In this document: piece after piece, positions 1 through 9,776 of the stretch
How positions within the stretch are numbered: the first letter of the stretch is position 1
Layout: each line of letters starts with the position of its first letter
From: Litoditis marina
Taxonomy: Eukaryota > Nematoda > Chromadorea > Rhabditida > Rhabditidae
Direction: 5' to 3'
Length of the DNA: 64,000 nt
NCBI GenBank assembly: GCA_964036275.1
Contig: OZ038440.1
Span: forward strand, 7,229,690 to 7,293,689
The notes under the pieces: model-generated
Told to the model about the DNA's origin: nothing
Seen by the model: only the letters and a program-made list of their open reading frames with translations
Databases searched by the model: none
Translations under genes and position numbers: made by a program

Positions 1-275
1 TGGCAAGCTCTCTAGTAGCTCATGTTCATATTTGTTGATCCTTATTCTACACTCAAAAGTTATTTTTATTCAATTTTTTTGTATAGTTTATACGAAAACT
101 TGAAAACTGGAATTTATAGTATCGGTTTCTCTGTTTTCGCGAGCCATATCCCATCTCTACTTGATAAGCATCGTATGACTCACACTTTGAGTATTTTTGC
201 AGCCAGCAAAACAGGTTAACAATCATTGAGATATGTTTTACTGAGAGAATCCTCTCGTTAATGTTCTCTTTCTTG

Positions 276-326
<51 letters not shown>

Positions 327-717
327 TACTCTCTACTTCCGCTCGCACTAGCTCGCTGTCCGTCTTCCTCTTGCCTATTCACTAACTATTTCTCTTTATT
401 CTTTCATCGAAAAAGTAGATAAGTGAATTAGAAGTGTGGTATCCCACCTTCCGAGAGCCACAGTATATCTCTGTTTGATAAACATTGTATGACTCACCTA
501 TTTTTTCTGCCAACAAACAGGCGCAAAACATTTGTTATTGCTGTAACAAAGAGGGTAACTTGTGTTGCAGAAAAAATCAGTTGCATCATCTTTGGAGAAA
601 AAGCACCTGTAAACTTCCCAATCTATCCTTTGAATATATAACATCTGATGCTTCATTTTTTACTGAACAAATAACGAAACTTTCTTATTAATGCTTTATT
701 GATTTATCGGTTTTCAG
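1..717. other. Intron upstream of the first visible fos-1 exon
   Basis: No convincing coding exon. It ends in a TTTTCAG acceptor at 711-717, so it is probably fos-1 intron sequence. It contains a TC microsatellite. The stretches at about 100-230 and 430-600 recur in diverged form at about 4760-4880 and 5900-6075, which shows that the downstream tandem copy of fos-1 began in this intron. Confidence 0.7.
281..320. repeat. (TC)n microsatellite
   Basis: About 20 uninterrupted TC units inside the fos-1 intron, followed by looser pyrimidine-rich sequence. Confidence 0.95.
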
Positions 718-3598
718 GACGACATCAACGACCCTGACGAGGCCGACAAGCGACTGAAACGTCGCCTTCGAAACAAGGAGGCGGCCGCCCGGTGTCGTCA
801 GAGAAGACTCGATCTAATGAACAGTTTACAGGATGTAAGTACATTTTAGTCGCGTGAAACACGTGAAACATGGTCACACATGATAACAAGTTGTAATACT
901 ATGCATAGATAAAGTGCACGTTTCCATAGAGATGTAGGACGTCGCCATACATTGAGCGATAGCCTCATTTTTGCTGTGTAGGAACATTGAGATATTAGTT
1001 AGTGTAAAGGTTAGCGCAGGCTCCTGCCCAATATTTGGTCCGCAGATTCGTATCTCACAGTAAACAAAACAATTTGAAAAAATTGGGTGCGATTGTACCC
1101 AGAATGAGGGCATTTACTTACCAACTGATTTGCAGACTGTTGATCAAGTGAAGGCGGAGAACGACCGAAAAGAGAATGACATCCGGAATATCATCAACAA
1201 GGTGAGTGGTCAGCAAATATAGTCGGTACCATACGTTCATAGTTCATAGATATGTACAGTATGAATTCTGTGGTTGCAAACGGAATATTGGCAGTCAAAT
1301 AAGTTGCAGGGTGGTAGATCACATCACATTTTTGTTTGTTGCATTCAGACAATTCGTTAGAACATTTTATTTACTCCTAGTTATATAGTTCACCTTCCCA
1401 TTCGATATTTCTTGGACTTAGTATGCAACTAACCAACTCAGGTGAACCAGCTGGTGGAGTTTCTGAAGCCCCACGAGAGTAAGATGACGCCGGAAGAACG
1501 GAACAACCTAAACAGTATCATCTCCTCTTTCCCCTCCTCCAACTCCATGATTGGTCGGAGCAACGGTGGCGGAAACAACTACAAAATGGGTGAGTATCAT
1601 TGGTGTTCGTATGGCCGAGGGGATAATTGCGCACTTGCGTTTCAGATGACCCAGGTTCGATCCCTCGACGCGTTGTTTAAGTAGTAGATCAAAAAACTTT
1701 TCGGTTTTGTCCCATATAAGATGAATTAAACATAGAGACGCAACTTAGGGTTAGCTTTTCTAAAGCAGGCCTAAACGGTGTATGTTTCGCCATCTAGCAG
1801 TGTTCACAGTTTGATATTGTCGGTCGAAATTCGTAGATGATGGCGCAAACTACAAATAGTATTCGGTCACAAGCGTTTTCACCCAATTCATAGTTTTCTT
1901 CAACTCACATTTCTCCAGAAGACATGTCGAGCTCATCCGTGGCCAACGACTACCAACCGCAGCGTCAGCAGCAGCAAATGCAGCAGCAGCACCAGAACGG
2001 GAAACGGCCCCTGAACACGCTGCCTCCCACGAGTGCCATTAGCCTTCTGGAGCCGGACACCAAGGTATAGATTGATATTTGCATTAGCTAAAGGTAGATC
2101 AAAACTATACCATTGAATTTGATAGAGCAAACGTGAGTCTGAACTGTGAGTTATTGGCCTTCGAAGCTGGTAGGGAAGTTAAGAGAAGTTTGCTAATGGG
2201 CTATTTTGCGTGCTCTGTGAAAACTGAAATGTTTCCATATGCGCATCGCGGAAGACGCACAGGTAAGCCTTTACAGTTGTCGTAGATTTGCTATAGATTT
2301 TTCAAGTCCCACCTGAACACATGTACATCTACTTTGGCAGATGCCGAAGCTGGACGTGGACAGCGATCCGATGTTCAGCGGCAGCGCCAACGAGGACAAC
2401 ATGATGGTGTCGCGGCCGACCCGCATCGATCTGGGCAGCTTGCCGGAGGTTGATAATATTATTATTAATAATAATAATATTAAATAGTTAATTTCTCATA
2501 GGAACAACATCAATAGTCAAACTACAACATATATTAGTGACCACACTACAATTGAACATCAACATAATTGAAGTGAAATCTACTTTTGCCACCATTCGGA
2601 ATACATCTCGCTTGGGACTCGAATCTTTCTGCTCTCTTTCCGTATTCAACTTTTCAACACATTGGTTCGATAAATATTATAATCTTCTGGACATGTTTTA
2701 AAGTTTTTCGATTGCAGGTTACCCGTCCGACGACCATCGTGAACACCCCCAGCAACATGCCGTCCTTCAAGTACTACAACGCCAGAGACACGTACGACAA
2801 CTCGTTCGGGTTCGGTAAGTTCATAAAATTGAATGGTGGTGAATGAGTTGTAGTTTGATTTCTTGTATACGTGGAGGAATGTTATATATAGGGATTGAAA
2901 TTTGCACGTGAACGGTATTCTGCAGTGTATTGATTTCACCCAACTTGATTTTGTCTCTCAGCAGAAAACCGCTGCTCTGTTATGAGTAGTTAAAGTAGAT
3001 AATCTTGTGAATAACATGTCCAATTCAAGAGAGACCTGAATAAATGAAGTACGGGCGTTGATTTTCCAATGTGTATAGGGTATGGGCAGAAGTTTGGTCT
3101 CGATTCGTACCACAATTCTCGAATTCGGACCGGAACACAACTGGATCAAACTACAAATAAAACGAGAAGAAATAATATAGCTCCGGTCATTTATACTAAG
3201 ACTTGGCAGCGTGCTGTGTTTCACCACTTTGGGGTTTTTCAAAAAACTGCAAATCTCTGTTAGCGGTTGATTAGTTCCATAAGAACAAGTAAATAAAAAG
3301 TGTCTTTAGAATACTCATGTCTCATCTAAGAATTAGTGATTCGAAAATCTTGGCACGATGCCAATGGGTATCGGAAAAAAATGAACTATACTCACATTTC
3401 TGGGAAAAGCGGGACACATGCGTGGTTTAACCTCGAGTGACCCTTCTTTTTCTTCCAGGCCAAACTAATACGACGAACAACCTTCTGAGCGAGAACACTG
3501 GTCTGACGCCAGTGGGACAACCGGCCATTCACAACCACTACATCGGCCACACACCCACCCTCAGCAACACGGACCCCTCTGATCTGAAGTCGCTTTGA
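718..3598 (+). CDS. fos-1: FOS-type bZIP transcription factor, 3' part (seven exons)
   Basis: Nuclear AP-1-type transcription factor that would bind DNA as a heterodimer with a Jun-type partner. Exons: 718-834, 1136-1201, 1442-1589, 1919-2064, 2341-2448, 2718-2814, 3459-3598; they total 822 nt and give 273 residues. The 5' end lies left of the window. The first exon carries the basic region, with NKEAAARCRQRR holding the Asn, Ala, Ala, Cys and Arg that contact DNA in Fos and Jun. The zipper runs over exons 1-3 (heptad residues L, V, K, I, L from SLQDTVDQVK to VNQLVEFLKPHE); the ending FLKPHE matches the end of the Fos zipper. Exon 4 has a Gln-rich run; the C-terminus is Pro/Ser/Thr-rich and ends DLKSL. 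The donor after 2448 (GTTGAT) is weak. fos-1 is the nematode Fos orthologue; orthology here is inferred from the bZIP region only. Confidence 0.9.
990..1064 (+). repeat. tRNA-like (SINE-type) relic in fos-1 intron
   Basis: An A-box-like GTAAAGGTTAGCGC and a B-box-like AGATTCGTATCTC are about 35 bases apart. The acceptor arm does not pair, so it is a degraded tRNA-derived element and not a tRNA gene. A diverged counterpart sits at 6600-6670 in the fos-1 copy, so it predates the duplication. Confidence 0.5.
1608..1672 (+). repeat. tRNA-Ser/Leu-like relic in fos-1 intron
   Basis: ATGGCCGAGGGGATAATTGC (A box) and AGGTTCGATCCCTCG (B box) have tRNA spacing, but there is no pairing acceptor stem or anticodon arm. 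It shares the ATGGCCGAGNGG start with the element at 52404-52468. Confidence 0.5.
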
Positions 3599-6265
3599 GA
3601 ACTTTTTATCGGATCCAATCAAATTATCAAGAATTGTCTACGTCATTGAATAGTTTCCTCTCTAGTATCGATCATTTTATGGCTTCAATCAAATCATCAA
3701 ATCGAAATTGAATTTCCGTCCTGTGTTTTCTCATATTTTCTTGTAGTGAGATCTTGTACTGTTGCAATATATTGTATGTTGTATAAGTAACGTATGTTTA
3801 GCACAAACCATTCAACTTCGTTATAGCTTTGAACAGTTAGGCTATATGGCAGCAGAAAGTGTGATACCATATATTATACTAAGTACACAAAGTCGCTTGG
3901 AGCGTAAGAAAACATCAGCTGATTTGCACTTGTGTTTCACACGTTTTACGTGACTGTGCAGTTTACTAGTAGTATATCTCTCTCTTTCCTGCAACCTCCT
4001 CAGATTAGCTGCATTCGTTCACTTATCAGTTCAGGCAGTTATTAGTTTTCATTCCACTGTGATTCTTCCTACCCGATGTTCAAACTCCCGCTTTTCCAAA
4101 TTCAGTTATTCAGTATAGTTCCGAATATTATTGTTTAGTAATAAAACCCCTTTTTGTTTGTAATAGCTGCTTAAGTTAATAAGATTCCGTAGTAACCTAG
4201 TTATGATCATTTGTCATTGTATTGCTACTCCCCCCACTGGTATCAAAGTGACTTAAGCTATACATTTCTCCGGATGTCGGCAGCGTTTCCACGTTTCGTT
4301 TGCTCCATCCGTCACATTTATCTCGCATTTTCTTTTATCTTCCGCATGTTCCTTTTTCATTTTATCGTGTTTTGATTAAAGATGTATTTGGTACTCTTTT
4401 TTACTCTGAACAAAAAAAACAGTTCAATTCTGACAAATGTGTGAAATGAACGAAAAAGAGAACTGACCAAACAACACCAAATGTCGGCGAGGGGAACCCA
4501 ACTACAGTGGGGGAGTCATAACTCTATTTTCCCGAGGATCCCTACCCTACGAACTAAATACGGCTAAACAGCTCTCTCGTTCTCTCTACCTCTTTCTCTC
4601 GCCTTTTTTATGTTATTTCTGTACTTTTCCCATTCTTTTTTACTTCTCCCTCTCTCTAATTAACCTGCCCACAGAACTTTATCTGTTCACATTTCTCTGG
4701 TTCATTCATGCGTGTACCTAAAACACTTCTCACTCAATGTTTATTCTGAGTGTAAAAACCGAGAATCGTAATATCGATTTCTCTATTTTTGAGAGCCATA
4801 TTCCATCTCTATTCGATAAAGTTTGCATGACTCACACTGTGACCATTTTTTTTTCAGCTAAAAAAACTGGTTAACACATCTATTATTGCATCTATTATTG
4901 ACAAGCACTTGTATATGTTTTTTCAGAGAGGATCTTCTTGTCAATATTGTCGCTGTTTCGCACTCTCTCGACTGTCTCGTACTTCCGCTGTCTCCTTGGA
5001 AAACCATCTGCCCACGGCATGCGTACTTTTTTGCCCACGGCATGCTTACTCTATGCGTACTTGGTGCCGGTAACTCGCCGTACGCATAAAGTACGCATGC
5101 CGTGGGCAAAACCGGGATCGACGTAATGTGACCAAATATGTACGGCATAGTATTTCAAACAATTAAAAATTAATACATACTTCATTCCGTACAAAAACTT
5201 TGCGAAAATCCCCAAGGCATGCCGGGAAAAAGGGGCGGAGCCAGGCATGCCGTGGGCAAATTATTCTCGGAGTCTTTTCTCTCTCGCTCTTTCGCTCTCT
5301 CCTCCTCCTTTTCCTCTATATCTCTTCTCATTTACCTTTCAGAGATAACAACAAGTCACGCACAAAAATGCGTAAATGCAAGATGGTGGGATTATTTCTC
5401 ATTCGACAATGGCTTCTTTTCTCTCTCATGACTTCTTAAAACTTTAGATGGACAGATAATTAGTTCGTTTCGCTGCCAATTCTCTAGAAAAGCACCCCGA
5501 TTAGTCCATTAGTGGTCGCGGACTCAGTAGAACCCATGTAGCGCGGATATAGTAAAGTGTTAGTCAACATTTAGTTCTTTTGGTATATACTAACAACATT
5601 TTTTGACACATAACAACCAACATTAGCATCACCAAACTAATCTCATCGGAGCATTTTTACACAGTGACTTTATTAAAAACGCTGTATTTGTTGGCTTATC
5701 TCTAATCTCTCACCTATTCTATTCTCTTTCTTTTTTAGGCACTCTTTTTGTCTCTCTCCCCTGTCCCCTCTCATTCTTTCTCCAATCTTCCTTTATCTTT
5801 CTCTCTACCCCTCGCTGTTCCTCGGTCTCTTCTAGCCGTTAATATATGATATATATGGAACAGTTCACAGTCAAAGTTGGTTCGAAAAGTATGTAAGTGG
5901 GGTAGAAGTATCAGTCGCTTTCTGAAAACCACAGTATATTGCTAGCTGACAAAAATCGCATGACTTACTTGTTGATATATTTCTCTGCTAACAAAACAGG
6001 CGCCAAACATTTGTAATTGTTGTAACAATCAGGGTAACTTTTTTGGCAGAAAGAATCAGTTGTACCCCTTGAACGTATAGTTCTTAATCTCTAGAATATA
6101 TGTTTCCTGATAGCCTGACAGTTAGTAGAAAAAACTTCTGAATGGATGTTTCTTGATCTACCTTTTCGATGTACATTTTTGAATGGTCAAGGTAGGAACG
6201 ATTGTGAGCTTAGTTTTTACTGAGCACATGACGTATTATTGATTAATCGATTTATTGATTTTCTA
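3599..6265. other. fos-1 3' UTR/flank and start of the tandem duplication
   Basis: No gene seen. Bases 4018 to about 4470 recur at about 7493-7800 behind the truncated fos-1 copy, which fixes one edge of the duplicated unit. From about 4700 the sequence resembles window bases 20-330, so the second unit starts there. It is interrupted at 5010-5258 by a foldback insertion. From about 5900 to 6075 it again resembles 430-600. Confidence 0.65.
5010..5258. mobile_element. Foldback insertion with TGCCCACGGCATGC ends
   Basis: TGCCCACGGCATGCGTAC at 5010-5027 is the exact reverse complement of 5091-5108, and a further copy of the GGCATGCCGTGGGCA end lies at about 5244-5258. The corresponding stretch of the first fos-1 unit (after about 340) lacks this block, so it was inserted after the duplication. 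No transposase is present. Confidence 0.65.
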
Positions 6266-7492
6266 GACGACATCAACGACATGGACGAGGCAAATCTGCG
6301 AATGGAAAGTCGTCTCCGAAGACTAGATCACATTAATAGTTTGGAAGATGTAAGTACGCGTACGACTCTAGTCACGTGAAACGTGTGAAACACGTTATAA
6401 TACGTGAATACGTGAATGTGTAGAGTGCTTGTTCGTTGATCTCATGAACAGTTTAGCAGTGCGTACCGGTAATGATCGAATATTTGTTGTAGTTCCGTCT
6501 CTACACACGCCATACTTCCTGACTTTTACTTTTAGTCTGAAAAAGAGCAGCAGCATACTGTATATCTCCGTTTTAGCTGTTTACAAAGAAAATCGAGAGA
6601 TTAGTTAGTGTAGCGGCTTGCGGGAAATCCAGTCACTTAATTGGTCGCTCGTTCGAATCTCCCAGCGGACAATCATTTTTAAAAATAAATCAATGAGTGC
6701 TATTGTACTAGGGTTGTTAAGCGAGTTCAAAATTTCGAGTTTTCGAGTTTGGCGAAAAATTGAGTTTTCGAGATTTCGAGTTTAGGAAAATTTCGAGTTT
6801 TCGAGTTTTTGAGTTTAGGAAAATTTCGAGTTTTCGAGTTTTGTGGAAATTTCGAGTTTTGGGAAATTTCGAGTTTCCGAGTTTTCAAGTTTTCGAGTTT
6901 TGGGAAATTTTGAGTTTTGGAAAAATTTCGACTTTTTCGAGTCGAGTTTCGAGTTCGACTTGACAACCCTATCCCAGAGTGGAATTATGTTACACATTTA
7001 CTATTATATTTACCAGTTGTTTTACAGATTTTCGATCAAGTTAAGGCAGAAGTCGACAGAAAAGAGAACGATATCCGAAATATCAGCAACAAGGTAAGTG
7101 GTCGAAATCTATAGTCATCAAAATCGAAATACGGTCATGGACATGGAAATATTACCTATAATGTATAAACTTGATTCATTCACAAGTTGTTTTGATAGTT
7201 TCCGAGAATCTTCTGCTGCAAACTCGGTTACAACTCGAAACATTTCCTGTGTGTGGTAGATCAATCTAATACTGTAAACGGCATGCTTCTCAACGGTGAA
7301 AATCGGTGTGGCTCGAAAAGTCGATATCTCAATACTAGAAAACTCAAAGTTCTGAATTAGAAAAACCATTTCATAAAATAACCGATTCAGGTGAACCATT
7401 TGTTCCAATTTCTGAAGCCCCACGAGAGTAAGATGACGCCGGAAGAACGGAATAACCTGAACAGTATCATCTCCTCTTTCCCTCAGAATTAG
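6266..7492 (+). pseudogene. Truncated tandem copy of fos-1 lacking the basic region; possible zipper-only peptide
   Basis: Three exons match fos-1 exons 1-3 of this window in order, length and phase: 6266-6349, 7028-7093, 7391-7492. The first has lost exactly 33 nt, removing the 11 residues NKEAAARCRQR of the DNA-contacting basic region. The second (IFDQVKAEVDRKENDIRN...) and third (VNHLFQFLKPHE...) stay open and keep the zipper heptad positions. The third runs SSFPQN and stops at 7490-7492, where sequence jumps to a copy of the fos-1 3' UTR; exons 4-7 are gone. The first acceptor has moved by one base (TTTTCTAG uses the first G of the old exon), so splicing to an upstream fos-like exon would shift frame. 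But an ATG at 6281, absent from fos-1 (Pro there), opens a 78-residue frame across all three exons. It is either a young pseudogene or a dominant-negative-type small protein; I cannot tell from DNA alone. Confidence 0.8.
6711..6970. mobile_element. Foldback element made of TTCGAG repeats, ends GGGTTGTTAA/TTGACAACCC
   Basis: A 260-base block in the second intron-equivalent of the fos-1 copy. Its ends are near-perfect inverted repeats and its interior is almost entirely variants of GAGTTTTCGAGTTT. The matching place in fos-1 intron (about 1095) lacks it, so insertion followed duplication. TA flanks both ends. A second member lies at 36698-37008. Confidence 0.75.
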
Positions 7493-7880
7493 TTCACCTA
7501 TCAGTTAGGCAGTTTTCAGTTTTTATTTCACTGTGATTTTTCCTACTCGATGTGTTTTCAAATTCAATTCTTCAGTGTAGTTCTGATTGTGTTCGTTTAG
7601 GAGGTGAAACCACTTCATGTAGTATTTTAGAGCTGCCTAAAACAATTATATTCCGTAGTAATCTAGTTATTAATTATCAATCATTTGTCCTTGTATAAAG
7701 ATGGGTTTGGTTTGTCTGATTTTTAGATCAAAAACCATTTAGGAGAATGAATGAAAGGAAAGGGGAAGAGAACTGTTCGAAAAATTCCAAGTATTGTGCA
7801 ATTATTTCAGCGCTGTACCTGTAAATCAACTCGAACGCCATTGTAGAACCGAAAAACCCCATACTACCAAGTATAAAAGT

Positions 7881-8000
7881 GTATGATTAGGTTAATGTGC
7901 TCAGTGAGAGATGTACTCAAAACCGTTCCGACCCTGATTCAAGACGGTTTTAGGTTTTCTCAGAGGGTTGGGTCGTCATACCACATTAACCTAATCATAC
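7881..8000. mobile_element. Short inverted-repeat element (GTATGATTAGGTTAATGTG ends)
   Basis: The 19-base end GTATGATTAGGTTAATGTG at 7881 is the exact reverse complement of the sequence ending at 8000. The interior is non-coding. The direct repeat TATAAAAGTGTA lies at about 7871 and again at about 8060. Confidence 0.7.
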
Positions 8001-9468
8001 CACCATCTTAAAGTCCTAGTGACACAATTATAATTTTGTTCAAATAAAGTAACTTAATATAAAAGTGTACTTTTAATAACAACGGTATGGTAGCAATTAT
8101 GGTTTCTACCAATATTTTTTTCTCGTGCTCACCACACCACCACAGTATTAAAACCATTGTTCCCATTTCATGCAACCAACAACCGAACTTCGAAACCGCG
8201 AGAATTGGTTTTTATCTGTCCAAGTGCCAAATCCTAACACATGTTCATACCTTAGGAAAAGTATTTTCTCGTTTTGTTCACTCATCAAACAATTGTATAC
8301 TAAAATCCAAACCCAGGGAGTTAGTTGAATGTGTCATTTATCCGTGCCGTTTTCCGTTGATGACCGGAAATGACCGGATATTCGCGATTAGTCGCCCGGC
8401 TATTTGAACAAGCCATTCAATGATCTTATTTCCGCCACCGTTTTTTAGCTGAACCTGAAAGATGATGAAGAAAAACTGATTGACCACAATGTTACTTGTG
8501 TTTTTTGTACTAAAGATTTGATACACATTGTAATACAATCACTGAAACTTGTAAAAGGCAACACATATTTTCCAGTTTCGTTTCATGATCACTAAAACTT
8601 ACACCAATTTTTAACACTAATTTACGTTCCACACTCTCCTCATACCTTTTTCTTTCTTCTCAACTGGGTTTCTGTCTGTATTCACTCGTCTATTCTCCTG
8701 TGCATAATGCGTAATGACCCGAGAACCTTCGATCTCACACAGTTGAGTGCCATTCTTTGTTTCTCTCTGTGTACATAGGGTTACTGTGCTTCAAAAGTTA
8801 TTCTAAACTATATTTTATTGAAGTGTTGCCATAGAAAATCGAACACACTTGTTATTTTTAGTAAGTCTGTGATAGCTAAGTTCTGGAAAAAGACCCGTAC
8901 CTCTAACCAAACGCACAGTAACGTGAAACACGTTTGAGAAATACATCGAAATATACGAAACGTGTAGTATTATAGTCAATTTATCATGTTTTTTCAACGT
9001 TTTACAAGAATATTCTATTCTTTCCATGTACAAGCAAAAACGACTTGGTAACGCTCAATTATCATTTGATTTGGTAGTATCACAAACATTTCACACTGTG
9101 TTTCAACGAAAAACAATGAATTGGGATTGTTTTTCAGCCAGAAAGAAAAGCAGTTTTTCAGAGACCAGTTTTTATTCGCTTTTTATTGGCCTCCTGGCCA
9201 TCTCTAGATGACCCTCTTCACACTGTTTATCTAATTTCTTCATTGTCCTAATATCCAACCAGATTCGGTCCCAGCAATCGAGACGGCTCCAAATTCCCGG
9301 ATACTTTCTTCTTTTCCTTGAATTAATTAATCTTCTTGGCTACTAACACATTGCATAGTTTTCGGTGTATTTGGGGTATAAAACAAGTGTTTCTTTCTCT
9401 TCGTTTTCAAAAACACTATACCAGTATACAATTGTGAGTAGGAAAAAATGCTTGATCATCCCTAGCCT

Positions 9469-9598
9469 GAGGCCGTATGCATGAAACATCCCGGGCCGGG
9501 TTGGGATGCTATCCCGAGCTATTTCCCAGTCAATTCAGCTCGGGATAGCATCCCGACCCGGGCCGGGATGTTTCATGCATACGGCCTCTGGTGTGTTC
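9469..9598. mobile_element. 130-base foldback element (GAGGCCGTATGCATGAAACA ends)
   Basis: Two arms of about 55 bases pair almost perfectly, from GAGGCCGTATGC at 9469 to its complement ending at 9598, around a loop of about 18 bases. GC-rich in an AT-rich setting. The GGCCGTAT end is shared with the element at 48526-48665. Confidence 0.85.
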
Positions 9599-9776
9599 GT
9601 AGTTTGATCGCCATTCTTTTGAGTAGTATTGAGCACATTATTTACTGCTGTGTATCGAGATCAATTTACGACTTAAATATGTAAACACGTTAAGCTAAAA
9701 ATATGAAGGTAATGATTTGAAAATACATTGTTTTATATGGTTTGGCTATAACTTTTGGATGAAAAGTACTTTCTAG

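Larger units (their letters stand above)
7493..9776. other. Intergenic region with two foldback elements
   Basis: To about 7800 it is a diverged copy of the fos-1 3' flank. Beyond that I see no supported gene. It holds inverted-repeat elements at 7881-8000 and 9469-9598. The open frames near 8090-8540 have no conserved motif, no splice structure and no codon bias that I can recognise. Confidence 0.6.

Noticed and set aside
8087..8538. Plus and minus frames of 66-106 codons
   Set aside because: Overlapping on opposite strands with no conserved motif or splice structure.
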